Origin: Otatea glauca | Taxonomy: Eukaryota; Streptophyta; Magnoliopsida; Poales; Poaceae | Length of the DNA: 64,000 nt | Assembly: GCA_036346275.1 (NCBI GenBank) | Contig: CM070722.1 | Coordinates: 20,917,336-20,981,335, forward strand | Direction: 5' to 3' | Notes under the pieces: model-generated | The model's input: the letters and a program-made list of their open reading frames with translations, nothing else | Databases searched by the model: none | Told to the model about the DNA's origin: nothing | Program-made: the position numbers and the translations under genes | Part shown: positions 11,213 to 23,504 of the stretch, piece after piece | Position numbering within the stretch: position 1 is the first letter of the stretch | Layout of the letters: every line of letters starts with the position of its first letter

Positions 11213-14084
11213 TGTAATATCCCAAAAATTTGAGTTTTGGAATGTTTGAATTTGAAAATAAACCATTTGCATTTTTTCCAATTTAATCAAGCTTAATTTG
11301 AATTTTCTATCAATGAAAAGATTTAATTTGATTAATCAATTCATCAAACAAAAGATTTTCAGTCGTAGTTGGGTTCATTGTGCTTCAAAGAATTTTCTAT
11401 TTTTTGGAGATTTTTCTAAATTTATTTGCTATTTATTCACATTTACTTGCTTTTAATCGGATTTCTGGAATTTATTAAATCGAAAAACGTTTTTATTTCG
11501 AAAATCCTCCCGGGCCAAATTGCTGCTGGCCCATTCTATTTTTCCGCTGCTTTGGCCCATTTACGTACTTCGCTCGGCCTGCCAGCCCGCTCCGTTGGCC
11601 CGCTTCGTGCATTCGCCCGGCCTAGCTAGCCCACGCGCCACCACCGTCAGATGAGCGACAAGTGTGCGGCTCGGATCGCACCGCCGCTCGGGTCATCTCC
11701 CGAAACCCTAGCCACATCCGCACCATTTTTGGCATCCGTGCTGCGCATGCCTCCCGAGGCTATAAATACCCCGGGGAGTCCTCGTGTTGCATTGAACGAG
11801 GAGCTGTCGTCTTCTTCCGTGAGCTCGCCAGAGGAACTCGAAGCGCCGCCTCCGCCATTGTCCTTCTTCCGCGCCGATCTCTTCCTTTGTTGCGTCTCCA
11901 CTGGTGCCGATTGCTTCTACAAGTTCACCGATCAGCCTCGTTCCACCGAAGTTGTGTCGTCTTCTCCAATGACGGTGAGTCCAAGCCTCCGTGACGTCAT
12001 CATCCACATGTGCACTCAGTCAGCTGCTCTGCCCGGTGAACCACCCCATCAGGGATGACGTCAGTGGTGACATATGCCCTTCTCCTGTACCCGTGAACCC
12101 AGTACACCGTGGACTGAGCCAAATTCATGGGCATGGTCTATAGATGAAGGGTCCCACCTGTCAGCCTCTAAAATATTTTCCTGCTTTATTTTATTTTCCA
12201 GAAATCCTTGCTGATGTCAGCATTGCGCAATAAACCGAATTTCCTTTAAAAAATAATTCTAAAAATATTATTTTTCTATTTTCTTTGATTTAATTTTTCA
12301 GTAGCCCGTTCTCTCTCATACGAACTCCGATTGAGGCCATTCAAATTTCTAAATTTTTCTAAAATCGAGCTCTATGTTCCAGAGCCATTTATTTTTAGTT
12401 TTGAGTTTGTTTGTGTCTCTGTTTGATATTTATTTGATTTCATTGCTTTCTTTTCCAGTAGACGCTAATTCTTAGGGAGCGAACGGAGACTTCGAAGACC
12501 AAGACTCAGCATTAGATCAGCAAGGCAAGTCGTAACCTTTGGTCATATTGAACCTATGTTTGCAAAAGTACTTTGTTTCTATACAATTGCATGCTATTTG
12601 TGTATCAATGATTATTTCATGCGAATAGCTATATACCTAGTTGAGATTATGCCATCTTGATTATTGGAATGCCATGTATCCATTATTAACTCTAGGATGG
12701 GACATTAGTAGTTGGACATAATCATACTACCAACATTGGGTTATCGTAGCTATGCTTAGACATGCTTAGTTGTACAATAGGATCCATATCGCATGTGAAT
12801 TAATGTTAATCTTGACTTAATGAGATATTGAATTGTGGCTGATAGCCGCTGTTGTAAAATTTGTTGTACCATGGTGGGGTTTGCCATTGGTCTTGGTTGA
12901 ATGAATTGTTTTCCCTCTAACAAGTGATCGTGCAGTAAAAGGGGTGCTTTCTACCACAACGGGATGTGGACGTCTTGCCTGAGACAACTTAAGGACTTAA
13001 TCTTGTGCGCCATTGAACTAGGCCTAACCGTACTACCACATGTCTGGTATGGGACAGACCTAGCTGATTAATTTGTAATATCTAGTCTTGAGTACTGCCA
13101 ATTGGTGGTGTGGGTTCCGGGATGGATGGGTAGATTCGCAAGGCACAAAAGGGGCCCTGCGGGGCGAAACCTTAGCGGCCAGTACGAAGTTTAGACAGTG
13201 CATTGTGAAGGCTTTGTTGTGATCTCTCTGCCGACACACCAAAGGAAGTGTGTTAATAGCTTGGCAACAAGAGATGATCATGTCTTGTGGGTAAAGTTAT
13301 ACAACCTCTGCAGAGTCTAAAACTATTCGAATAGCTATGTCCGCGGTCATGGACATGCTCGGGAATTTCACATGAGGTATAGAGTGTTTCATGAAATGTT
13401 GGAATGTGGAATTGTTGGGATGTGAACGGGGAGTTAACTGTTGTTTTGTTGTCTAAAGTTAATACTGTTGAATTTATTGGTTGATACTTGTTTTAGATGG
13501 TGCAGGGTGATGCCTCGCCATTCTGTTCATGTTGTCTAGTATTGATCTATCAGTTATTTATTATATTTTTCATTAATATGCTTTCAATCTACTTACTGTA
13601 TTTCAATTCAAGTTATTGCTTTCTGCAAATGAACCATATGGCTATCCTTGTCAAGTCGTGCATGAATATATTGCATCAAATCCCTACGGCTTGCTGAGTA
13701 CTTTTTGTACTCACGGCTTTACGCCTTTGTTGATCAGTTGATGAGGAGGAACCAGGAAATAATGAATATCATAAGGAGGAATACTATGAAGACTACGTGA
13801 ACTAGGAAGGCGTTTCCCTAGACGATTGTCTGTGGCATGTCGAATGGCCCAAGTTATTTTCTTTTCTACTGCAACAGTTTATTTATTTCTTAAGCCCTTA
13901 CGGCATAGTGGTATATACTTTGACCATAGGTCTCATGCTTTATTTAATAATAATTGCCTCTTTCTTAGTTAATTTGTTGTATGAAATGATATTTCATCTA
14001 TGTTTCCATTGTGTGCACTAACGTGATCCTGTACTAGTGCAATATACACAGAGGGTTTCGGATTCGCAAATCCGGGTCCCGACA
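11213..14084 (+). mobile_element. Solo LTR, chromovirus (Tekay-like) family, inserted in Copia-A1
   Basis: Starts TGTAATATCCC and ends GGGTCCCGACA, and splits the GAG-pre-integrase region that is continuous in copy A2 (42,250-42,320). A TATAAATA box at 11,761-11,768 sits downstream of an AT-rich start and a GC-rich block, with about 2.3 kb after it. Its 13,255-13,370 block (CTTGTGGGTAAAG, then CAACCTCTGCAGAG, then ATTCGAATAGC) recurs at 58,620-58,700 and, reversed, at about 31,890-31,970. No coding for Gag or Pol is present. The flanks (GAGGT then four extra bases on the left; GAGAT on the right) are only an imperfect duplication. Confidence 0.75.
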
Positions 14085-14640
14085 GAGATGGCTCCTAACT
14101 AGGGTCAAATGATCAAATCCAATGTGACCAAGTCTCAAATGCCAGAAGGACAGATCACGAGACTCTGAAGCAATCAAACAGATGAGAGAGTCTTCAAAAG
14201 AAGCAGAAAAATCAGCACGAAAGACTCCCATATATAGAAATCCCACAAACTAACCCTTCTGAAGAATTGAGGATTCTACAGGCACTACTCTTGAAGCTTA
14301 CCTCAAAAGAGTCATCGACAAGCTGAGAAACAGAAAGCAAATTATACTGCAGCTTACTTACTAAGGCAACATCCTTAAGAATGAAATTCTAATTAATTCA
14401 AATAGTACCCTTAGCAATGACTCTACATGATGAAGCATCCTCAATAGTGATCAACTCATCACCAGGGGCTCGGACTAGGGAAGAGAACTAACGAGAGTCT
14501 CCGGTCATATGACGAAAACAACCGGAGTGACAATCCAAACATCTCCCTGCCCCATCCGACAAACCTGATCAAGTCATAGAAGAGAGAAATGACTCAGTAC
14601 TGGGATAAAGTGAAGACCTGGGAACCCAATACTGAACCAT
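14085..14640 (-). pseudogene. pol: GAG-pre-integrase and protease remnant of Copia-A1
   Basis: WHLRLGHIGFDHLTL at about 14,100-14,145 is the GAG-pre-integrase signature preceding Copia integrase. Further right, GDVWIV is readable at about 14,535-14,550, the position of the retroviral-type aspartic protease; the next codons, which should give the DSG active site, are frameshifted by a one-base loss. In copy A2 the same place (42,557-42,838) reads VDSGCSRHM. Confidence 0.75.
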
Positions 14641-14750
14641 ACGACGCGTCAAGGTGCCAGCCAAGGAAGAAGACTAGACTCTATCGTCTCTCTTACGCTC
14701 AAACCTTACAAGATTAGAATTAGCAATAGCAGAAGATCTAGGAGCTAAAA

Positions 14751-17353
14751 CTAGGTTGGCCCGCCATGGTGCAAAGGCTGAACCATCCCAGTTAGGCTGC
14801 CTGAATCTCCTACCACAAAACACCTTACTCCGCTAATATCTACCTCGATAGGAAAAATGAGGAATATCAAGAGGACAGCAGAAAGACTGACCACGAATAG
14901 CTCCAGGACTAAAACTCGATTGGATCGCCTGAAAACCGATTCATGGATGCTACTCAAAAACAGGCGACTCTCTAACCTGTCTAGAAGCAGTGTGTGCTTT
15001 AGGATCACTCAGAGTCTGGGGATGACCCTGAATACCCCTAAGGGCAGCAACACGCTCACGCCTAGTGATCTTGGCGCACCTGAAGCAGAAATCTGCCAAA
15101 TGTCCATCCTTCTGATAGAAGGTGCAAGTATACTTCGCCTTGCTAAAGGCAGAAGTAGCAGGAGGAGTAACCTTCTGATAAGAGATCCCATGGATAACCC
15201 CGGCAGATCTAAACACAGTGGTACTCACCCTGGGAGTTACCACGATCTCACCACTCTTGGAGCCACGCACAATGGTGGGAGGATGCGCCCTAGCGTGCTC
15301 CAAGTAGTAAAATCTTAGACCCTGATTGAATCAGCTAATCTTGGATTGGTGTAGAATGCGATTGAGCTTCTTCTTGTCTCAACAAACTTCTCGAGAGTGC
15401 TCATGTGATACTCAAACTCCCGGAAAAAAGAGGCACATGAAGAACAGGGAAGAGAAGAGGAAGAAGAACCAGAAAGAGAAGAACTAACAGCACGTGCATT
15501 TTTCTCCCTCAGCATGGTTGCCTCAATTTTGAGGGCCTCACAAGAAACGAAAGGGGTATTTCTAATCCTAATGGTATGGGCCTCAAACTTCTTCCTAAGT
15601 TCGACTTGCATTTTATCCAAGTCCCCCTCAATCTCAGCACACCGCAAGCAACTTTCTTATGACTTAGTTAGTAAGTCTTCAGCAAGATTAGCACACTTCA
15701 CATTTAAAAATTTATTGTCAAGTTTTAGTTGCCTACAACCCTCACATGAGCTGACTGAGTCCTTAGAAACATGCATTTCAAGTCCATCGTTTCTAGAAGA
15801 AAGCTTCTGAGGAGATCGCTCATGGCATTAATTTCAACAAGCAATTTAGGGCAATTTTGACATGAGGGAGTAGAGTGAGCATGAAGAAAACTAGCCTCAA
15901 TAGGAATAGCGTCAATAGAACTAGTGCTAGCATTCTTCAACCTAAAACCATCAAGTTCAGCAAGCACACTATCATGTATGGTCCTTAGGTTCTCTAGCTC
16001 CTCAAGCAAGGCATCACAGAAAGAACAATCATCAGTGACTCGGGAGGGAGAAGATCTAAGAGAAGCTAACTCCCGAGTCAAAGTATCTACTTTCTTCTCT
16101 AATTCCATACACCTAGCTCTATCCCTAACATGAAAATTTCCTAATTTGCATAAAGCTTCATTGAGCTGGTCATAGGAGGGTACCTCGTCCGAGTCGCTAT
16201 AGAGCTCGAAGTCGATGATACCGTTGGCGTCTGCCATGAAGCACATGCTGGTGAAGTCATCGCTGATTTTCTTCTCTTGCGGTTCATCCTCGCCCTCGTC
16301 GCTCCATGTCTCCATGTCGGAGAGGTTGATGTCGTCAAGCGCGGCGAGGACGCAGTGGAGAAGAGCTTCTTGTTCTTGAAGAAGTTGCGGTACTTCTTCT
16401 CACGCGTCGGCTCGCGAACTGGAGGCTTCTTATTGCGGTTCTTGTCGATGTAGTCGTTCTTTGCCGAACCGCTGGTGTCGTTCTTGGCCTTCTCAAGTTT
16501 GGAGCAATTAGCCCGAATGTGGTGGGTTGGGGCCACCACATTCGAAGCAGGTGATCGTGCCACCTCTTTTCCTCTCTCTCACCCTCTTGTATGCATGAGA
16601 GAATTTGCGAGCTAAAAAAGCAAGCTCATTTTCTAAAAAAATTTCCAGTTAGTCATCACTTAACTCGCAAAGGGTGGAGAGAGAAAAACCAATAGAAGAA
16701 GAAGATCCAATGGGATCGGTGACCAAAGCCATCGACTGAGATTTCGTCTTCCGAGAGACGACATCAATCTCATGAGTCTTGAGACGGAAATAAAGCCCAT
16801 CAAGAGTCAGAGTCGACAAGCCGGTGGTGTCCTTGATGGTGGTCACCTTAATCTCCCAAACTCTAAGATCGAGTGCAGTCAAGAAATGACGAGCATTATC
16901 CGAGTCAGAGTATATGCAACCAACTACTCGGAGATTGCTCAAAATCTTAGTAAAGTGACTGAAGCACTCAAGACTCTCACCAGCGTGTTGTTCAAACTTG
17001 TTATAATCACGTTTGAATTGGTCCTGTCTCACCGTCTTGATTTGGGTAGTACCCTCATGATAAGCATCGAGGGTCACCCAAATCTGGTGAGCAGAACAGA
17101 GGTGAGAAATCCTATCATACTCACAGCGGCTAAGACCCTGTACGAGGATGTTCCTTGCCTTACCGTTCACCTCAACATCTGCCATATTGCCAGTCGTGAT
17201 GTTTTCATCAGCAGGAACCTCATACGGGAGTTTCACCTTCTGCCATATCAGGAAGCCCTGAGCAGTGATGTATGACTCCATCTGCAACTTCCAAAATGGA
17301 AAATCAACTCCTGAAAAAATAGGAGGCTTGGTAGAATATTTGTCCATCGCCAT
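14751..17353 (-). pseudogene. gag: Gag of Copia-A1, broken into several frames
   Basis: The N-terminal 234 codons (16,649-17,353) start MAMDKYSTKPPIFSG and cover the Copia gag domain including DFPFWKLQMESYI and LDAYHEGTTQIKTVR, ending in a stop after CELSDD. The first zinc knuckle lies in another frame near 16,530. The central coiled, acidic region is open at 15,725-16,315 and 15,315-15,647, and the second zinc knuckle region at 14,950-15,303 (CTFYQKDGHLADFC, with a first-knuckle cysteine spacing of CX2 changed to CX3-like Y insertion not excluded). At least three frame changes separate the parts. It aligns throughout with the A2 Gag at 43,167-45,567. Confidence 0.85.
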
Positions 17354-17394
17354 GGCTCTTGAGATCGGTCAAGATCTATGGAAGAGCATAACTG

Positions 17395-17406
17395 GCTCTG
17401 ATACCA
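17395..17406 (-). other. Primer binding site of Copia-A1 (initiator tRNA-Met)
   Basis: Minus strand reads TGGTATCAGAGC, two bases inside the 5' LTR that starts (plus coordinates) at 17,409. Confidence 0.9.
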
Positions 17407-17408
17407 AT

Positions 17409-19080
17409 TGAAGGATCGAGATGGCAATCAGAGGGGTTGAATGATCGTAAAATAAAATTTTTCCACTCAAAACAATCTAACCAACATCCTCACATCAAAA
17501 AGACGAAGGAAAGAAAGCAAAAATCCCAAAATTCTCAGCAGTGGCCAGCACTACCACAAACTCGGCACTACCGGGGGGTATTGTAGCAATAGTGTTGGGT
17601 GATTGTAGCTCCAGTAGAATCAGCATGATGAACAGTAATTTCAACCCGAGTTCAAAAAGAAAAATTGAGAAATCTTTTGATCGGTTGATCCAAACTTAAT
17701 GAAAATTTGTGGACACCTTCCTAAGGATGTCAGGAACCTATTCCAACCATCATTTGCAAGAATCGATGTCAAAGTTTTGACCTTTTTCAAATTTACGGAA
17801 GAGTGTTCAAGAACGGGTTCAAAATCAAAAACATGGCTCTCAACTAGCTCATAGGTTCTCAATGATCAAGATGATCCTAGATGCCTTCCCACATGTCATA
17901 TCAAGCTAGAACATACAACAAGAACTCTCAAAAACCCAATCTTCCAAGATTGATCCTCTCGAGAACAAAAATTGGTTTTCTTGCAAGAAAGAACACAAGA
18001 TTTGCCTATATGATTGGGATATGGTCCGAAGAAGACTCATCCATCAACCATACATCCTTAGCAAAATATCCAAAAGCATTTAGAAGGAGGGGAGGCGAAT
18101 CCAACTTGCATGAATATAAATTGCGGAATTTAAAGACATAATGTAAATGCGATGAGTAAATCCAGAATTGAGAAGAACATAGATTTTCATTTTTGGAAGG
18201 GAGGTTTACAAAGCATCACAAACAAGTGGGCATACCTCAAAGGAGCACAAAAACCTCAAAACCTTCAAGAAGGGGAAGGCACCCCTACCCTTCTATTTAT
18301 ACTACTCTTGGGTCATCCTCCACCCTTGGATGAGTCCTAAACCATAAGGCACACCATCAAGGGCCAAGATTGACCCACTCATACAGACATGCAAGGGCTA
18401 ACCCAAAACCCAACAAGCAAATGGGTTTTCTTGCGCAGTTTTCAAAGCGTACTAACTAGACCCGCTAACCTATCAACTAGAGCAAGATCCAATGGCCCTC
18501 ATTGATCCATGCAGCACCTAGCTAGCACCTTGTCTGTTCCTTGTCTTCACGGCTTGCCACGACTCTATCTCCGATCATCTTACAGCGATCCTCGATCGTC
18601 TGAACCTCCAGCGCACCTCGCCTAGTCTAGATCATCCTTCGCCTCACCATGATCTAGCTTCGTTGACCTGCAACCATTAAAAACAAGGAAACACATCACA
18701 TAGCATTGCCCAAAATAAATTTCACACAATTTAAAATTTTAAATCCCAAAAATTCGCTTAAAGCCCGGCACTACCGCTTCCTGGGCCAGTAGTGCTGCTT
18801 TTGCCACCACTACCGCTCCCTAAAGCCAGTGGTGCCGCTCGTAGTGAGAAACCGTGAAAATCCTTCTCTGTAAAATAAGTACCGCCCCTTTGGGGCCGTT
18901 AGTGCACTTTTACCAGCACTAGTGCTCCTAGAGGCTGGTAGTGCTGCTCCTGGCAGACATAACTCAAATTTCTTCATTTTTATAAATCAAATTCAAATCA
19001 AACTCAAACTAGAGCAAACCAAGCTCAAATTTAGTCAAATACTCATCACCAACATGAGTAGACCTCCACATGGTCTTTCA
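17409..19080 (-). repeat. Copia-A1 5' LTR
   Basis: Plus-strand edges TGAAGGATC and GGTCTTTCA. TATAAATA box on the minus strand at 18,294-18,301. Compared with the A2 LTRs it carries extra GC-rich palindromic blocks near both ends (17,540-17,620 and 18,765-18,956). The bases just beyond 19,080 are CACTA-type DNA. Confidence 0.85.
18765..18956. repeat. Cluster of short hairpin-forming palindromes in the Copia-A1 LTR
   Basis: Successive inverted repeats: CACTAC/GTAGTG near 18,772-18,800, CACCACT/AGTGGTG near 18,816-18,843, CCCC/GGGG near 18,886-18,896 and AGCACTA/TAGTGCT near 18,925-18,950. They share a core (CACTAC or its complement) and lie within the first 320 bp of the LTR on the coding strand, upstream of the TATA box. 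Confidence 0.7.
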
Positions 19081-20015
19081 ATCCTTGATGCCTATATATG
19101 TTCAACCATCTATTTTGTATCCCAAATGGTTACAACTATTGAACAATATGTGTTAGTGTTATATCACAAACGGTTCTCCAAGATAGCCATCTGTAACACC
19201 TATTGAATTGTCTATGTTAGTGATATGTCACAGACGGTTTGTTAGGTTAGCCATCTATGATACTATTTTCACAGCTCATCCTGACAAAGACAATGTTTTA
19301 GTAACTTCGCTAAATCTCATATTATGCCATAGTTTTCATACAGGTGGTAATTATAACTAAAATTATATACATGACACACTTAAAGAACAATGAAATAGAA
19401 CTTTTCATGTTCTAGGATTTGTCAAATTCCAAATATTTTACAAGTTTTGACTCATTTAGAATCACCTTCTCAGCCACTCTATTCCACTTGCTGCATAACT
19501 ACGAAGGTGGAAAGAGTACAATGAGCTACATAGATGGTACCAAAGAGATGTGAAAGGTGGATTACCTTTGAAGTATAGCCCTCCCTACTGATCAATGTGG
19601 TCAAAACCGTTTTCCTCATAATCTTCAAGATTTCTTCGTACACCATCACCAAATTTTGGCGTGTCATCAAACTGATTGTGTTCTTCCTCATCTACAATAT
19701 TTCCAATTCCAACAATCCTTCTCTTGACATGAACGATGACATATCACTTTTTGTTTGCCTGATCAATGACATAAAATACTTGAATGACCTGCTTGGCAAG
19801 TATAAATGACTTATCTTTGAATGCGACACTTTTGAGGTCCACAAAAGTGATACCGTACCTATCAACCTTCAGACCTTATGTAAATTGAACCCATCAGCAT
19901 CAAAACAACAGGATCTTGAATAGTATGTGGTCGAGCTTCCAAATTTTTTCTATGAACCCGTAGTACAAACTCAATCGATGTATCATCCTCATTGTCCCGA
20001 TTGTTCTGATACCTT
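19081..20015 (-). pseudogene. CACTA (En/Spm) element: subterminal repeats and TNP2 C-terminal part
   Basis: 19,100-19,260 holds two copies of a motif around ATRTCACARACGGTT with flanking CCATCTRTRA words, typical of CACTA subterminal repeats. 19,470-20,000 read on the minus strand gives, in shifting frames, the tail of a CACTA TNP2 transposase: landmarks include EEIWKLDHI, DRYGITFVDLKSVAFKDKSFILAKQVIQVFYV (described by position about 19,745-19,870) and EEEHNQFDDTP. This is the DUF4216 region that follows the transposase_21 domain. Several stops and frameshifts. The gene continues at 22,353 after an insertion. Confidence 0.7.
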
Positions 20016-20019
20016 AGGG

Positions 20020-22352
20020 AGGTCAGCGAGATATATTTTGGGTTCCTCCTATCTAGGCCAAGGTCTAGCTAGAGTTTTTAGGCCGTTTGTGGGCCGTTGG
20101 GGGCTGAATAGCTGTTGAGGGCTATTCGTGGGTCAATAGGGGCTGGTTTTGGCTCATGTGGGAGGGGGAGAATTACCCTAACCCTAGCCCACCCCCTCCT
20201 ATCCCCCTTGCCGCACTAACCACCCCCACCTGTCCCCTGGATGTGCACCCCCCTTGGCTGATCTCTCCCTTCTGGCTCCCTCTTGGCACCTTTTAGCTGA
20301 TCCCTTTCCTACTCTGGTGGTGTGGATTTGCTAGGTGGGGTGGAGGTTGCGCGATTCGAGGGAAGGATCTTGTTTTCGACATTGTTTCGCAGATTTGAGG
20401 GAAGGTAAAATTCTCGTAGATTTCTGAGGGTGGGTGGAATTGGTTCTATAATTTTTTGGGATGCCATGTTAGTTTTACCTTCTTTAGTTCTGTGATTAGG
20501 TTGATTTGGGGGAAATCCATGTGAGGGGCGATTTTTGATCTAGTGGAGTGCTGACTACATTTTTAGGGCAGCGTTTTGGCACTTTTGTTCAATTTTGGAG
20601 GGATCGGTTGTTGTGAAAGATATAGATTATTATCTTAAGTTTCATTAGAGACCAAGAACATGAAATTTGGTTAAGCGGTGTAAAGGTTATGGCCATTTGA
20701 AGCCCTACTGTCCAAAATCTGTCTCTGCTGGCAGCAGCCACGGTAAATTTGTAAATTAGGGCTATTTAGATGCAAAATTAAATAATTTAAATAACTGGAT
20801 AATGCTAGGATTTTTCCTGTATATTTCAAAAAAATTATCATTTAATTAATTTGGAGTTATATAAAAAAATTTACAAAATTGTGAAGTCTGCTATCCAAGT
20901 TGCTGACAGCTCGGTTTTCTGGGTTGAATTCGAGAGACTAGATGTAGTCATTAAATAAGATGGATAACTAGAATATTGTAGGTATTCTTGTGTAGTTTTT
21001 ATAAAGTTTATGAGTTCCTATTTTTGGGCTTTTGAACTAAAAATTATGGTATTCTGGCTGATAGGATAGCAAGGGTTAATTTGTTGTCGAGAAGGATAGT
21101 TTAACTCAGGGTTTGGTGCGCAGTTGCGCAATAGTTTTATTTTGCGTATGTTCTGTTGTGGCTTGTTTTTTAGGAGGTTTATTTGCTGTAGGTGGTGTGA
21201 TTTCGGGTGTGGCCTCTAGCTCACTCCTCTCCTCTTCGCATGGTAAAGAGACAAGTAAATCGTACGACCAAGGAGGGTTGAGATGAACTTTGGGTTAATT
21301 GAATAAGTTGCTATCTTACTGAATTTATTTATAAAATATGTTGTTGCTGTCATATTATGATCGAGATATTTATATGATGGTTGAATGCATGTTGTGTATG
21401 GTCATTGGTTAGTATGGTTACATGGCAAATGTAAAATTGGAATAATATGTTGCATCATTTGCATTCATAACATAAATGAATTCGAGCCAGATCGATGAGA
21501 AGGTCATGCGAGGTCATATGACTAATCTGGAGTACTCTGTTGTAAGACCTACCAATTAGTCCCATCCACGAGGATGGATGGGAGTGAGACCTACGTGTAG
21601 GCCCCTCCATTGGGATGGTGCAGAATGAAAGGGTGCGACACTGACAGGTGTGCACTCAAGCTATACCGGTATTGGCTATGAATGGTGCATTTTTGAGCAT
21701 GAAAGCATGATGCATTGCACATGAGAATAAAAAAATGTGATTCTAATTGTTGAGGTTCACTACTTGTACAGATGTTGAAACATATTGTATCTTGTTGTTG
21801 AGTAACTTCGTATCTTTTATCCTTGTACAATATACTTTGCTCAGTTTTTTGGACTCACGCTTGTTTATTCAATATTTTAGGTACTTTGAAGACGTGATGC
21901 TGGGATAAGACTTAGCTTCACCACGTCACTCATATTCATGCCCTTTCATGATATTTATCTTTGGAGCAATTTCACCTTAAAAAATAAATTAGTTAGTTCA
22001 GTCATGGATCATTGTTTACCTTTGGGGTGTAATCTATTTGGTCTTATTGATTAAACGCTATCTTGGCCAACAGTTAAACTGTGTTATTTGTTGAGCATAA
22101 TCTTTGGACTAGTTATGTGATATTGATGTTGCTGAAATTAATTGCTAGAATGCCTTTCTAGTTGTTATTATGCATGAGATTAATGTTTTGTGGTTGCTTA
22201 TTTAATTATGCTCATGTTTGTGGTTCATGATTTATTATAGGTGTGAGATTTTATTTAGGCTGCTTACTGAAATTTATGTTTAATTGGAGTATTTGTTAGT
22301 ATTTGTGGATGTTGTGGTGAAATTCAGGGCACATGTCATGCCGGGATGTTAC
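20020..22352 (+). mobile_element. LTR-like insertion splitting the CACTA transposase gene
   Basis: The DUF4216 domain is interrupted between about 20,015 and 22,353. The right edge GGGATGTTACA is clear and matches the LTR terminus style of grass Gypsy elements. Near the right end CTCAGTTTTTTGGACTCACG (21,840-21,860) resembles the GAGTACT..ACTCAC block of the other chromovirus LTRs at 13,697 and 58,980. The left edge is not obvious; GATATATTTTGGG near 20,032 is a candidate. No coding domains were found. I call it a probable solo or partial LTR; no target duplication seen. Confidence 0.5.
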
Positions 22353-23030
22353 AGGTATGCTAAACTCCTCGTGAACCGCATCTAGCTTACTCCACAATTT
22401 TGCATGGTGCTCTTTCCATCCTTCCGTTTCGTGTAAAATGTGTACCCATTGATATAATATCCTTGCCGTGTCCCAACACTAAATTTTGGCCCTTTTGCCA
22501 ACCATTTAAGGACAACACTTGCTGACTCCCTATTCAAGTGCACTTTTATCCACGCGTTGAATTGGTGATTATGTTCTCTCATGATCCAAACCTTCCATCG
22601 TTCCAGATTCTCTTGTCATAGCAAGTCCATGTGCTCATCGATGTACGAGGACACCTCTGTCATGTGTTGCAAGACCCTAAAGTATGCTTTAGAGTACATA
22701 TCAAAACAAGGGGTGATTGTTTTCCAACCGATGGTTCCAACACCGTCGAGCCTCCTCTCGTGACGACATACAGGTGCGCATGTTGGTTCTACCTCAGCCA
22801 TGTAATCAATGCAAAACTTAATAACCTCCTTGGCTGTGAAACCTTCAGCAATACTGTCCTTAGGTCGAGAGTAATTCCACACATAGTTCTTTGGAATTCT
22901 CATGTACCTCTTGAATTGATACATATCACGTACAAACACGGGTTCACATATCTTGATCTCTCTAATAAGGTGAACAATGTGATGGACCATGATATCAAAG
23001 AACGATGTATCTAGATCTAGTGAACAAGGC
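22353..23030 (-). pseudogene. CACTA TNP2 transposase fragment (DUF4218 and start of DUF4216)
   Basis: Frame 22,616-22,990 (124 codons) contains DIMVHHIVHLIREIKIC just upstream and at its start, then MYQFKRYMRIPKNYVWN and SRPKDSIAEGFTAKEVIKFC, the conserved region C-terminal to the TNP2 catalytic domain. Frame 22,382-22,582 continues with EHNHQFNAWI, LAKGPKFSV and YYINGYTFYT, the start of the DUF4216 domain, and stops after NCGVS. Catalytic transposase_21 itself is absent: homology ends near 23,030. A truncated, dead fragment. Confidence 0.8.
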
Positions 23031-23504
23031 TAGGCTCGTGTGAACCCTAGGGTTGAGCTCAAGAGAACCAATGAACAGATCTAGATCTAAAGTCGTAATA
23101 TTATAGATAGTTACTAACAAATAATAGTCTATGAAATATCACAAAAAGTTCTAGATCCTACCATGTGGACACTTTACCTAAAAAAGGCCTTTTAGTGGTT
23201 AAGGCCTATTAAGACTCGTGATGCATGTAGAGGTGGGCGTCGTGCTGGGCCGGGCTGGCCCGGCACGGGCCCATCGTGCTTCGTGTCTAAACCGTGCTGG
23301 GCCGCGACAACCCATCGTGCCGTGCCGGCCCAGCCCATTTACACTATTGCAATGAGAGAAAAGAACCCGGAGACGCACAAAGTTGAGGCAATAAACACAA
23401 ATATTGGAGGAAAAGAAGTAAATTTTATTCAATCTTAAACATGTACAAAGTGACATTGCAGTGCTTACGTGCGTACACGATGCTCTTTAGTACAAAGACC
23501 TGTA

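Larger units (their letters stand above)
1..19080 (-). mobile_element. Copia-A1: Sirevirus-like Copia retrotransposon, 3' LTR cut by window edge, degenerate
   Basis: Minus-strand LTR retrotransposon. Reading from right to left it shows a 5' LTR (17,409-19,080), a primer site for initiator tRNA-Met, gag, protease, GAG-pre-integrase, integrase, RT and RNase H, a long non-coding 3' region, and a 3' LTR that leaves the window at base 1. The gene order gag-PR-INT-RT-RH is Copia. The long gag with two zinc knuckles, RT motif YVDDIIFG and repeated polypurine tracts fit the Sirevirus (Maximus/SIRE) lineage. A second Copia (2,834-8,577) and a solo LTR (11,213-14,084) are inserted into it. Both gag and pol carry stops and frameshifts, so this copy is dead. 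Its left target duplication lies outside the window. Confidence 0.9.

Noticed and set aside
11651..12058. 135-codon open frame in the solo LTR
   Set aside because: It lies in the GC-rich promoter-proximal part of an LTR, overlaps open frames on both strands and has no domain. The same block in the sister LTR (56,050-56,640) does not conserve the frame.
19081..19100. ATCCTTGATG after the Copia-A1 LTR resembles the ATCTCCTCCTTGATG that follows a Copia-A 3' LTR, suggesting a tandem element
   Set aside because: The similarity ends after a few bases and the DNA beyond is CACTA-type, so 19,080 is best read as the outer edge of the 5' LTR.
20170..20190. CCCTAACCCTAGCCC, telomere-like word
   Set aside because: Only about two units inside an LTR-like region; too short for a telomeric tract and common as a telo-box in plant promoters.
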